Source: Lachnospiraceae bacterium (GTDB taxonomy: Bacteria; Bacillota; Clostridia; Lachnospirales; Lachnospiraceae). From it: a stretch of DNA of 64,000 nt. The stretch's first letter is position 1; the number at the start of each line of letters is the position of its first letter. Below the pieces are notes generated by a model. It worked only from the letters and a program-made list of their open reading frames with translations, was not told the origin of the DNA and did no database searches. The DNA lies in contig CAAEWE010000007.1 of the NCBI GenBank assembly GCA_900759665.1, positions 48,373-112,372 of the forward strand, written 5' to 3'. The translations under genes were made by a program, and so were the position numbers. Shown piece after piece: positions 43,274 through 52,075 of this stretch.

Positions 43274-44115
43274 GCCTTTGTGTCCTCCGCATAATAAGCC
43301 GCATACGCATCCTGAAGCTTCTTTAAAAGCTCCGGAGCCTTGCCGCCCACCGGCTTTCCATCCAGCTCAACAGCCTGTGTACAGAGTCCGCCAGAACTGC
43401 TGACGATCACCTCGTCTGCTTCTGCAAGCTCCTGCATGGTAAACGGTGCCTCTTTGGTTGGGATTCCATTCTGTTCTGCAAGCATCAGCAGATGCTTCAG
43501 TGTAATACCCGGCAGGATCAGATTATCCCTTGGCGGAGTACACAATACCCCATCCTTGATCATCAGAATATTACTGTGGGCACATTCTGTCACACGGTCT
43601 CCCCTGTGGAATACCGTCTCCTGACAGCCCTGCTCCATACAACGCTGATATGCAATGACACTTGGGATCAGATTTAATGTCTTAATATTGCAGTGAAGGA
43701 AACGGGTGTCCTCCATAGAGATCAGACGGAATGTCTGGTCAAACGGGATCAGCTCACAAGGCACCGTAAAGATCATCAGATTCGGCTTTACCTCCTTCGG
43801 CGGAAACTTATGATCACGGGGTGCCGTTCCACGGGAGCACTGCCAGTAAAGCATACCATGGTCGTTATCATTGGCATCAATACATTTCTGCAGCTCAGCA
43901 ACCAGCTCCTCCCTTGGCATATCAAACGGGATTTCCAACAGCCTGCAGCTATTATAGAAACGATCCAGATGATCCTTCTCACCAAAGATCTTATTGTTGG
44001 CAAATGTGGTTGCATCATAGCAGCCATCTCCAAAATAAACCGCGCGATCCAGCATCGGAATTTTCATTTCCTCCAGTACACCAATCTCTCCATTATAATA
44101 TCCTACATTTTGCAT
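43270..44115 (-). CDS. Class IV aminotransferase (D-amino acid / branched-chain type)
   Basis: About 281 residues of a fold-type IV PLP enzyme. AVYFGDGCYDATTFANNKIF is typical of the N-terminal domain. NIKTLNLIPSVIAYQRCMEQ holds the PLP lysine, and ETVFHRGDRVTECAHSNILM resembles D-amino acid transaminases. Substrate is not certain; branched-chain and aminodeoxychorismate lyase relatives share these motifs. The ATG at 44115 follows AAGGAG. It is probably an operon with the downstream-oriented permease gene at 44234 (118-base gap). Confidence 0.85.
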   Translation of the reverse strand: MQNVGYYNGEIGVLEEMKIPMLDRAVYFGDGCYDATTFANNKIFGEKDHLDRFYNSCRLLEIPFDMPREELVAELQKCIDANDNDHGMLYWQCSRGTAPRDHKFPPKEVKPNLMIFTVPCELIPFDQTFRLISMEDTRFLHCNIKTLNLIPSVIAYQRCMEQGCQETVFHRGDRVTECAHSNILMIKDGVLCTPPRDNLILPGITLKHLLMLAEQNGIPTKEAPFTMQELAEADEVIVSSSGGLCTQAVELDGKPVGGKAPELLKKLQDAYAAYYAEDTKA

Positions 44116-44233
44116 ATCTATTTCTCCTTCCATTCTCTTACTCTGTCTGACATACTGTATCGACAGACCTCTTTATTACCACATAAAGCCAGCCCCTGCA
44201 CAGGGCTGGCAAAATATCATATTATAGCCTGGC

Positions 44234-45376
44234 TTATTTGTTCCAGTTGCGGATAATACGATAGCCGCCTACCAGCAATGTCGGAAGCAGATAGAACAGG
44301 ATAAAGCCGTATGACAGATAGGTATATCCCTGTTCGATCAAGGTTACGACACCGATTCTGGAAAGGATCAGTGCTCCAATCAGTGTCGCCACCGTAACAA
44401 TACCTCTCTTGGCATCGGTCAGCTTGGCAGCCCCCTTCTCCTCCAGAGCCACATCAAAACGGTCGATGATCATGTGAATACAGCCGGTCGCTGTCTCTAC
44501 CAATGTCCAACCCATAACGATACTAAATACCGCCAAAAGTACCGGACCTCCGTGTACCGCCTTGATCATTTCCACCCAAGGTGTTGCAACATCTGCACCT
44601 ACAATGGAAGTATCTCCATAGAAGCACATCATGGCGAAATAAGAAAGGAACCACGGAATAACCATCAAAAGACCGGCGATCATACCGGAAATGAACGTCT
44701 CTTTCCTCTTGGTCTGACGTGTCAGCGAAAACATTCCCATAGGAATGGAATTGATATTGTAAGCCACATATAAAATACCTGTATAAATGCACAGAGGAAT
44801 TGTCACGGAACCATCATACGCACTGGTATCCATCGTAGAAAATACCTTCGGAATATTGCTTCCCTTATTTACAATAACAAGGATCGTAAATAAAATATAG
44901 CCTCCATACAAAAGAATCGTTCCCACGGATTCAAATTTCTCGATCAGCTTGGAACCCTTGAAATTCAAAAATCCACAGATCAGCACGATCACAACAGATC
45001 CCAGAATATTCGGCATACCTGCCTGTTCAAAAATACTTCCCGTCGCCGCCGCCATAACCGCGATCAGCAGGATGGCGATCAATACCGTCAGAATATCCAT
45101 CACCGGCCACAATGGTCCGATCACCTTCTGGATATAATTCTTGTAATCATACACCTTGTAAATACGACAGATCTCAAAGGTCAGAAATGCAAAAAGTGCA
45201 AACCCGATCCCAATGGTAAGTCCGGCGATCCATCCCATGCTTCCGAATTTTGCTCCGTAAGAATAGATCTCACGGCCGGTCGCATAGCCTCCGCCGATCA
45301 ATACAGACTGCAGCAGCACACCCGGCAGAACATAGCGGGCATACTTTCCTTCATAAAAATTTTTCAGTTTTCCCAT
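44234..45376 (-). CDS. YkvI-like membrane transporter
   Basis: A 380-residue protein with about ten or eleven hydrophobic helices. The N-terminal ARYVLPGVLLQSVLIGGGYA and ATGREI motif resembles the YkvI family within the APC/LeuT superfamily, expected to move amino acids. ITLVIVNKG-like loops and the RKRETFISG region are cytosolic. It lies upstream of the class IV aminotransferase on the same strand and divergent from a LysR regulator, so a joint role in amino-acid use is inferred. Substrate unknown. Confidence 0.78.
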   Translation of the reverse strand: MGKLKNFYEGKYARYVLPGVLLQSVLIGGGYATGREIYSYGAKFGSMGWIAGLTIGIGFALFAFLTFEICRIYKVYDYKNYIQKVIGPLWPVMDILTVLIAILLIAVMAAATGSIFEQAGMPNILGSVVIVLICGFLNFKGSKLIEKFESVGTILLYGGYILFTILVIVNKGSNIPKVFSTMDTSAYDGSVTIPLCIYTGILYVAYNINSIPMGMFSLTRQTKRKETFISGMIAGLLMVIPWFLSYFAMMCFYGDTSIVGADVATPWVEMIKAVHGGPVLLAVFSIVMGWTLVETATGCIHMIIDRFDVALEEKGAAKLTDAKRGIVTVATLIGALILSRIGVVTLIEQGYTYLSYGFILFYLLPTLLVGGYRIIRNWNK

Positions 45377-45493
45377 AATTTTCTCACTTTCTTTCGTAAT
45401 ATCTTTTCTAAATTATAAGACAATTTTATCTGACTTGCCAATATGATTATCAGATATTATAATAAGTTAATCTTATTACAGGAGGCTGTATTT

Positions 45494-46405
45494 ATGAATT
45501 TAAAACAATTAGAATATTTTATTGCGGTGGCAGAATCATTAAACTTTACAAAAGCCGCGAAAAAATGCTATATTTCCCAGACAGCCATCACGCTGCAGAT
45601 CCAGTCTCTGGAAAAGCGTCTGGGCGTTTCGCTGTTTATCCGGGATAAGCATCATGTAGAGCTTACCGCCGCCGGAAAGGTCTATCTCAACGAAGCCCGT
45701 GCCATCCTGATCCGTGCCGAGGAGGCTGCCAAGCTGGCACGTACTGCCTCCGAGGGCGTTACCGGCGAACTGTCCATCGGATTTATCCGTGGTTATGAAC
45801 AAAGTCGTTTTTCGGAGACTCTGCGCACCTTCCGGGAGGCTTATCCCAATATTTCCCTGCATCTGATCCGCGATAACATGAGCGTCCTCTATCACCATCT
45901 GGAAGACAACAGCTGTGATATTGTCCTAAATCTTTCTCTCGCTGCTCAAGGCTACGAAAATATGACACACCGTTTTCTCAAGCGTTTTCCCCTGATGGCA
46001 GTACTCTATCCCGGTCATCCCCTGTCCGGTCACAATCATCTTTCCTACCGGGATCTGGCACAGGAGGATTTTATCATTATGCAGCCCCATGGACGTGCCA
46101 CAGACGAAGCGGAGGAGGTACTTCTCTGCTATAACCGCGGCGGTTTCATTCCTCACATTATCAGCCGTGACCGGGAAGTACAGACCGTGCTTCTGGAGGT
46201 ATCTGCCGGCTTTGGCATCGCAATCCTTCCGGAATATGCTGTCCGATACTACTACAACGCCAGGAATCTCATTGTTCTTCCTTTGCTGCGAAGCAACGGC
46301 ACACCGGAGGAGGTGGATTTTGAGATTATCTGGAAAACAGAAAACAACAATCCCTCCATCGAAAAGCTCCTGCAATGGATGGAAACCCACGATTATACGG
46401 AGTAA
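45494..46405 (+). CDS. LysR-family transcriptional regulator
   Basis: About 303 residues. The N-terminal winged helix-turn-helix MNLKQLEYFIAVAESLNFTK and AAKKCYISQTAITLQIQSLE is diagnostic. The C-terminal effector-binding domain (about residues 90-295) includes GELSIGFIRGYEQSRFSETL. The ATG at 45494 follows AGGAGG. It is divergent from the permease gene, 117 bases away, which it probably regulates. It resembles CynR/AlsR-type regulators; effector unknown. Confidence 0.92.
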   Translation: MNLKQLEYFIAVAESLNFTKAAKKCYISQTAITLQIQSLEKRLGVSLFIRDKHHVELTAAGKVYLNEARAILIRAEEAAKLARTASEGVTGELSIGFIRGYEQSRFSETLRTFREAYPNISLHLIRDNMSVLYHHLEDNSCDIVLNLSLAAQGYENMTHRFLKRFPLMAVLYPGHPLSGHNHLSYRDLAQEDFIIMQPHGRATDEAEEVLLCYNRGGFIPHIISRDREVQTVLLEVSAGFGIAILPEYAVRYYYNARNLIVLPLLRSNGTPEEVDFEIIWKTENNNPSIEKLLQWMETHDYTE

Positions 46406-46463
46406 CACCGGAAATGTCAGCCCCCGGATCTCCTGCCGCAGGATATGCCGCTGTAACTATATG

Positions 46464-47930
46464 CTACGGCTTCGTACGGATCACTTCAAAAGCCCCATAC
46501 AGATCTAAAGTCCCGTAGCCCCACTCCTCATTGGGAAAAACCCGGCCTGCCCGGTTCGCTCCACGGATCAGATATTTCTGGACTCCCACACTATCCATAT
46601 TAATATCATTCTTCCTGACAATTCCCCATTCCGCCAATAAGGCTGCGGCACCTGCCGTAACAGCTGCCGCAGCACTGGAACCAGACCGGTAACCGTAGCG
46701 TGACGTGTTGTCTCCTGCAGGGATTGCAGCATTTCCCTGTCTTGGCAGGGGACCATAAATAGTAACACCGGGAGCCGCAATATCTGGTGTGATCTCTCCC
46801 CGCCAGTTATAGCCACGGCTTGCATCTGCCACCACACCGCGGTTTAATCCATCATAGTCAGAAACAGAAATGATCTGGGAATTATTCGCCGGATCACATA
46901 TGGTAATATTGGGATCCGGACGCAGAAAATAGGTTCCCTGCCGGATAAAATCACGCATCGGAAGCCACATATCAAACTGCACCGGAATATCGGTTTCATT
47001 AAATACACGGATACGCCAGATTCCCTCCTCCGGTTCAAAAAAACGGATCCTGACACATTCATCCCCACTTTCAAAGGACACCAGCAGATAATCAATATAA
47101 ACCACTGTCTCCTCCAAAAGAAAACGGATCACCTGACGTTCTCCCACTCTGGCATATGTCCTGCCGCTGTACTCACCTCCGGGAGAGATCAGACCCACCG
47201 AACAAAGTCCCGGTACCTTACACCACAATTCGGTGGTAAATCCATCTTCCCCGCTGTCCACCCGGAGCTCCACATCTGTCTCCTGTCTTGCACCCAGTTC
47301 CTCCTGATGAAAATGATGGGATGTATTTCCTTCATTGCCGCATGCCGCCACCACGATAAATCCCCGCAGATTCCCATAGGACTGCAAAACCTCTCCCAGT
47401 GCTCCTCCCCGGTAATGACTCCCCAGGCTTGTTCCCATGCCGATGCATACCACCATTGGTTTTCTCCTGCGGTATGCGATCCGTGCCAGATAACGCACCC
47501 CAAGCATCATGTCATTTTCCATATAGCAGGGTACATCCGGAGCGATCCCGTAATATTTCCGGATATTTCCTTTTGCCTGTTTACACTTGACCACCACCAG
47601 CTCCGCCAGAGGTGCAATCCCAGAAAACTCTCTCTCCACATCCTCATTTCCGCATGCCACGCCTGCCAGAAAGGTACCATGTCCTTCGGTATCCCTGCTT
47701 GGTACGATATCAAAAGGATTCTCCGCCCGTAACGCCCGGTTAATGACCTCCCGTCCATATTCTGTCCCATAGGACAGCTCCTCCGGAAGAATTCCTTCCT
47801 GTCCGGAATCCGGGACATACGGTATACTCTGATCCCAGATGGAATAGATCCGGCTGCTTCCATCTGCATACAAAAAAGAGGGGTGCGTGTAATCAATCCC
47901 CTCTGGTGTGTGATAAAACAAAAAAGGCAA
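46464..47930 (-). CDS. C-terminal part of a split Csp-like S8 subtilisin protease
   Basis: An open frame of 488 codons from a TTG. Real homology appears to begin at GIDYTHPSFLYADGSSRIYS (residue 11). The catalytic His is in SRDTEGHGTFLAG (about residue 84), the oxyanion Asn in VVAACGNEGN, and the catalytic Ser in YRSGSSAAAAVTAG (about residue 419). The catalytic Asp is missing; it lies in the fragment at 53050-53379. The frame has no good ribosome binding site, and its TTG lies inside the terminator of the transglutaminase gene. Codons are otherwise undamaged. Relatives (CspA/B/C) activate spore germination. It is either a pseudogene fragment or half of a gene restored by excision. Confidence 0.9.
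   Translation of the reverse strand: MPFLFYHTPEGIDYTHPSFLYADGSSRIYSIWDQSIPYVPDSGQEGILPEELSYGTEYGREVINRALRAENPFDIVPSRDTEGHGTFLAGVACGNEDVEREFSGIAPLAELVVVKCKQAKGNIRKYYGIAPDVPCYMENDMMLGVRYLARIAYRRRKPMVVCIGMGTSLGSHYRGGALGEVLQSYGNLRGFIVVAACGNEGNTSHHFHQEELGARQETDVELRVDSGEDGFTTELWCKVPGLCSVGLISPGGEYSGRTYARVGERQVIRFLLEETVVYIDYLLVSFESGDECVRIRFFEPEEGIWRIRVFNETDIPVQFDMWLPMRDFIRQGTYFLRPDPNITICDPANNSQIISVSDYDGLNRGVVADASRGYNWRGEITPDIAAPGVTIYGPLPRQGNAAIPAGDNTSRYGYRSGSSAAAAVTAGAAALLAEWGIVRKNDINMDSVGVQKYLIRGANRAGRVFPNEEWGYGTLDLYGAFEVIRTKP
47903..47927 (+). repeat. Inverted repeat at one end of the insertion
   Basis: CTGGTGTGTGATAAA (47903-47917), continuing to 47927. It matches the other end of the block, read on the opposite strand, at 18 of 25 positions (12 of the first 15). 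The inner, A-rich part overlaps the transglutaminase terminator, so the outer 15 bases are the more telling match. Confidence 0.55.
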
Positions 47931-47950
47931 AACCTGCGTCTTGCCCTTTT
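47922..47950 (-). terminator. Terminator after the transglutaminase gene
   Basis: AAAAGGCAA (47922-47930) and TTGCCCTTTT (47941-47950) form the stem, with TTTTTTGTTTT following on the minus strand. It ends the moxR-DUF58-transglutaminase operon directly in front of the C-terminal protease fragment. Confidence 0.75.
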
Positions 47951-47952
47951 AT

Positions 47953-50760
47953 CTATTTACGCTGCCAGCCCCGGATCACAACTGTGTAAACTCTTCTCCA
48001 GGTCTTTGCCGAAGAAACCGCCCCCCGTTTGACACCACGGATCAGACGGGCACATTCCCGAATCTCTTCCTTCGTGCCGCTCTCCCTGTCAAAGCGTGCT
48101 TTCTCCAGCTGACGATAATACTTCTCAATCAATCCATCCTCCAGACCCTTCGGATAGATCTGTCCTAAAAGCCGGACATATTCCTGATCTGTCATCTGTC
48201 CCGGTCTGCCGAAGCCACAGCAGTGAAGCATCTGTTCCAGCTGCCGGTTCATCTCCAGCAGATATGCTCCTGCTCCATGGCATTTCCTTAACCGGCGTCT
48301 TCTGGAAATCCTCTGGCTGTACCAGAGCATCCAGATCACAAACAGCACCGCTGCTGCAATCGCTGTTTTTATCAGAACAGCCCGAAGCTCCGGCGATATT
48401 GCTCCCTGATCCTTCGTCTGCTTTTTCCCGCTTCCCGCATCCGAGTTTCCATTGTTTCCTTTTCCGTTGTTCGAAAGACCGTCGGAATCATCCGGAAGTG
48501 TTGTCTCCTCCGGCTTATCCTTTTTCTTCGGCTTTTTGGTCACCTCCGGCTCTGCTGTATCGGAAGCTGCCTTCTGTGTGCTCTCCGGATCATTTTCCAG
48601 AAAAGCATCGTCACCGAAATCCGTCTTATCTTTATTTTTCAATGCCGGATCCGGATTATTGTCCAGACCATTGGAGGAAGAGCCGGTGCTGCCTGCTGCC
48701 CCCGGAGTCAGATCCGCTACGATCCAGCCTGTACTTAAGCTGTAAACCTCCGTCCAGGCATGAGCCTCCATATCCGGCACTTTTGCCGTATAGGTTCCAT
48801 CTCCATTGTCCACAAAATCGGACGCAGGCACACGGTATCCGGACACATAACGTGCCGGTACCCCCATCGCACGAAACAGTACCGCTCCTGCTGTGGCATA
48901 ATGTTCGCAGTATCCTTTTTTCTGTACAAAAAGGAAATTCTCCACGTAGTCTGTTCCGATTTCTTTCATCTTCAACCGCTGACTGTATTCTGTCTTCTGT
49001 CCAAGATAGCTTCGCAGATCATCAATGACCTTGCTGGCAGATGAGATATAAGACGATTCTCCGCTATTGCTTGTCAGGGTCACATAATTATTTCTCGCAA
49101 TTTTCTCTGCAAGTGCCTTCGTTTTAGAAAGTCCCTTCTCAGGAAGCTGCAGGTCTTCGTTCATAATATACTGATAATATTTCCCGAGATTCTGATCCGA
49201 AACCTGTATGCATTTACGGGGATCAATGTTCAACGGATTTTTATCATCCTCGGCAGTGAATCGGTTTACTTTGTAGGAATCATATCCCATATCGTAAAAG
49301 AGCATTTCTCCGCTGCCGAGTACGCCGTCCGTGCTGTCCTGATCCCCCTGCTCATAATATGGAATATATCCCTTCTGGAGCAGATCCGCAGTTTCCACCA
49401 TATAGTTTGTGTCCCGGTTTGTCTTCTGTGTTGTGATCTCGTAGCCTTTTACATCGTCACTCCGCCGGAATCCCCGGTCATGATCCAGCATCAGGGTTCC
49501 CATGGAATTATCGCTTAATTTAGAATAGTACGGAAAATAAGCAAAGGTTGTATTATTATCCTTTGCATATTCTATTTTCATCGTAGCTGAATTTTTCTTT
49601 CCAAGCTTTTCCGAATTTTCTAACACCTCATTGATACTTTTGCCACTCTCATACGCAACAGAAAACGCCTGATACACGGTATAATCCTGTGTAAAAAGCT
49701 GGTAACATTTCTCCGGATCAAAAAGGCTGTCCAACTTATCCTTCCCCGGATTACTCCACTTGCCATTTTCATATTTGGTGCCAATAAATCCCCGCAGATA
49801 AATATCTTCACGGGGTTTGTTATCCATCGTGATGGTCAGTACCGTTTTTCCTGTGAAATCTGGGGAAGAATTGGTCATGATCCCCGGTTGCTCGACTCCC
49901 AGCAGATTCTGTATCTTCTGTATCAGCTTCACACCAAAGTCCGTAATTTCATTTTCTATCTTATGCTGTGTCCGAAGCAGTTTCTCCTCACCACACAGTG
50001 CTGTATCTTTTGTAGCCAGGGAAACTCTGGCACCAACACAAAAAATCGCCATTATACACACAAGCATCACCGGATAAAACAGCCTGTGCCGTACCACAGC
50101 CGCACTGATCTGGCGAAAATACCTGGAACCACCCTTACGATTCCCGTCTGTACACATCTGCATGCCAAGGATACCGCCAACCAGCAGGATCATGGCCGGG
50201 ATAGACGGTGCTTTTCCTAATAAGAGTCCCCCCGCAGCTAAAAATGCCGGGGGCAGCGTCCCCAGAAACATTCCATGACGATGTGCAAATGCTCTCGACA
50301 TCAAAAGCCCCGACACCAGCTCCAGATCCAGCAAAAGCCAGGTTCCTGTGGCTCCATGGCGATTGGCCGCATAAGGATCAAACATTCCCTTAAAATGATA
50401 ATAGTATATATTCTGACGATATGCCACCGCATCCCGCAGTGTCACAAAATCCTTCTGTAAATGTCCCATATACCGGACAGACAGGATTCCCCAAATAACC
50501 AGTGTAAGCACCAAAAGAAAATCTGCTGCCGGATGTTTGATGACCGGTATCTTCAACCGGCGTTTTACCCCGGATTCTATCCGCCGCAATGGTGCAGCCT
50601 TCAAAAAAGAAAACCACATAGATGCAGCCCCTAATACCGCAGCAAATTTATATAAGCTTCCTGCTTTTAAAAATATAGAATACACACAGAGATGCATTCC
50701 AAAAAGCAGCATAAAAAGACAGATTCCCTGCATGATAAATGGCTTTCCTTTCCCCTTCAT
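47953..50760 (-). CDS. Membrane transglutaminase-like protein
   Basis: About 935 residues. Six or so N-terminal helices (to about residue 210) are followed by an extracytoplasmic region with the transglutaminase core. The Cys is in FVQKKGYCEHYATAGAVLFR, the His in DMEAHAWTEVYSLSTG, and the Asp in WIVADLTPG. An acidic/Lys/Ser/Pro linker (KKPKKKDKPEETTLPDD) leads to a late membrane helix near residue 810 and a DUF4129-like C-terminal domain. The ATG at 50760 follows GAAAGGAATGG. With the DUF58 and MoxR genes it forms a well-known three-gene set whose role is unknown; cell-surface protein processing or cross-linking is a guess. Confidence 0.88.
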   Translation of the reverse strand: MKGKGKPFIMQGICLFMLLFGMHLCVYSIFLKAGSLYKFAAVLGAASMWFSFLKAAPLRRIESGVKRRLKIPVIKHPAADFLLVLTLVIWGILSVRYMGHLQKDFVTLRDAVAYRQNIYYYHFKGMFDPYAANRHGATGTWLLLDLELVSGLLMSRAFAHRHGMFLGTLPPAFLAAGGLLLGKAPSIPAMILLVGGILGMQMCTDGNRKGGSRYFRQISAAVVRHRLFYPVMLVCIMAIFCVGARVSLATKDTALCGEEKLLRTQHKIENEITDFGVKLIQKIQNLLGVEQPGIMTNSSPDFTGKTVLTITMDNKPREDIYLRGFIGTKYENGKWSNPGKDKLDSLFDPEKCYQLFTQDYTVYQAFSVAYESGKSINEVLENSEKLGKKNSATMKIEYAKDNNTTFAYFPYYSKLSDNSMGTLMLDHDRGFRRSDDVKGYEITTQKTNRDTNYMVETADLLQKGYIPYYEQGDQDSTDGVLGSGEMLFYDMGYDSYKVNRFTAEDDKNPLNIDPRKCIQVSDQNLGKYYQYIMNEDLQLPEKGLSKTKALAEKIARNNYVTLTSNSGESSYISSASKVIDDLRSYLGQKTEYSQRLKMKEIGTDYVENFLFVQKKGYCEHYATAGAVLFRAMGVPARYVSGYRVPASDFVDNGDGTYTAKVPDMEAHAWTEVYSLSTGWIVADLTPGAAGSTGSSSNGLDNNPDPALKNKDKTDFGDDAFLENDPESTQKAASDTAEPEVTKKPKKKDKPEETTLPDDSDGLSNNGKGNNGNSDAGSGKKQTKDQGAISPELRAVLIKTAIAAAVLFVIWMLWYSQRISRRRRLRKCHGAGAYLLEMNRQLEQMLHCCGFGRPGQMTDQEYVRLLGQIYPKGLEDGLIEKYYRQLEKARFDRESGTKEEIRECARLIRGVKRGAVSSAKTWRRVYTVVIRGWQRK

Positions 50761-50860
50761 CGTCCATTCCTTTCTTAGCCCGCAAACTCCACGCCTCAGG
50801 CACAATATTTTCTAAGCAGATTCCATTCACCCGGAAAAAACAGATCTATGGTTTTTCATG

Positions 50861-51991
50861 CTAAACCACCAGCTCCTTTGCTCCCAGTTGACGTTCTATA
50901 TCGGAAACGTCCCCGCTGTAACGAGCCTCCGTTTCTCCGTTCTTCTTTAACATAAGTTCTGTAGTGAGTTCCAGACAGGTAATCGCCGGCGTTTCATGAT
51001 ACTTCTGCCGATACAGCTCCTGCAGATCTTTTGGGTCATGATATACGGAAAGCTGCCCCAGCTGAAACAGCATCTCAAATATATTATCCTCGTTTTCAAT
51101 ACGGTATCTGCAGATATCATTCCTCTGACTATCAAACCATATCACATAATGACGGCATCCTTCTACAACCATAGAATGACTGATAGAGACGAGAATCTGC
51201 AGATAACTGTCTCTTCTTGTTTCGTCTTTTCTGTGATGTGGCGTCACCTGATAAAGATCCAGATAAAAGTCCACCGGACATCCCAGAGGAAGTGACTGCT
51301 CCCGTACCATCATTTCCTCGGTCTTGGCAGAAAGCTTCCAGTGAATACTCCTCAGTTTGTCTCCCGGCTGATAATTCCGGATCTGGAACACCTCCGACGG
51401 ATCATCTCCCCCGCGTTCTTTAGAATGTTCCTCGCTCTCCCCCGCAAAATCGCGGTTCTGACGGCTGACCAATACCGGCACCTCGCTGATCCTTGGTAAC
51501 ACCAGCAGAGTCTCCGGCTCCAGTGCCTTCCAACATCCGGCAGGCAGCGGAAGTGCCACAAGACCCAGAAAATCATAGCACCAGACCTTTCCGATCTCCA
51601 TCCGTATATTTCCTACACATCTGGCATCATATTCCGCCTTGATCTTTGCAGTTTTTCTTCTGCCTGCCAGTTGTGTATAAAACCATGTCTTCTCGGTTTT
51701 CTGCCCCATAGGCAGTTTCCCCTTGATCAGAACCGCCACCTTTCCTCCGACCGGAAACCCTCCCGTACTCACATGCAGCAGTACCGGCGTCTTCTGTCCC
51801 TGCTCTGTCACCGGAACCGGCAGCTCCATATAAATACGCATCTGACGCACGGTCGGGATCAATGTCAGCAGCAAAAAAACAGGAAGTACAAGCTCTACAT
51901 AAAACAGCATCAGAAAGCTGGTGCTTCCATAAAGCACCGCTGTATATATGGTTGCTGCGATCACGATCAAATAAGTGATAAATCTTTTCAC
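50861..51991 (-). CDS. DUF58-domain protein
   Basis: A 376-residue protein. Two N-terminal membrane helices (residues 1-45) precede a cytoplasmic or surface region. The DUF58 signature is REYQ-like: FQIRNYQPGDKLRSIHWKLS, followed by AKTEEMMVREQ. DUF58 proteins relate to the von Willebrand A fold and are encoded with MoxR ATPases. The start is a GTG with AAAGGTCAGG upstream. It lies between moxR and the transglutaminase gene. Confidence 0.9.
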   Translation of the reverse strand: MKRFITYLIVIAATIYTAVLYGSTSFLMLFYVELVLPVFLLLTLIPTVRQMRIYMELPVPVTEQGQKTPVLLHVSTGGFPVGGKVAVLIKGKLPMGQKTEKTWFYTQLAGRRKTAKIKAEYDARCVGNIRMEIGKVWCYDFLGLVALPLPAGCWKALEPETLLVLPRISEVPVLVSRQNRDFAGESEEHSKERGGDDPSEVFQIRNYQPGDKLRSIHWKLSAKTEEMMVREQSLPLGCPVDFYLDLYQVTPHHRKDETRRDSYLQILVSISHSMVVEGCRHYVIWFDSQRNDICRYRIENEDNIFEMLFQLGQLSVYHDPKDLQELYRQKYHETPAITCLELTTELMLKKNGETEARYSGDVSDIERQLGAKELVV

Positions 51992-52075
51992 GTTTATAAC
52001 CTGACCTTTCTTTCCCTCTGCAGTCAGCTTCCGGATATTCCCCTTGGGAGTCTTCTGCTTTTCTTCCCGTCTCCG

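Noticed and set aside
48096..49028. 310-codon plus-strand frame opposite the transglutaminase gene
   Set aside because: Ser/Pro-rich antisense shadow of a well-supported gene, without a ribosome binding site.
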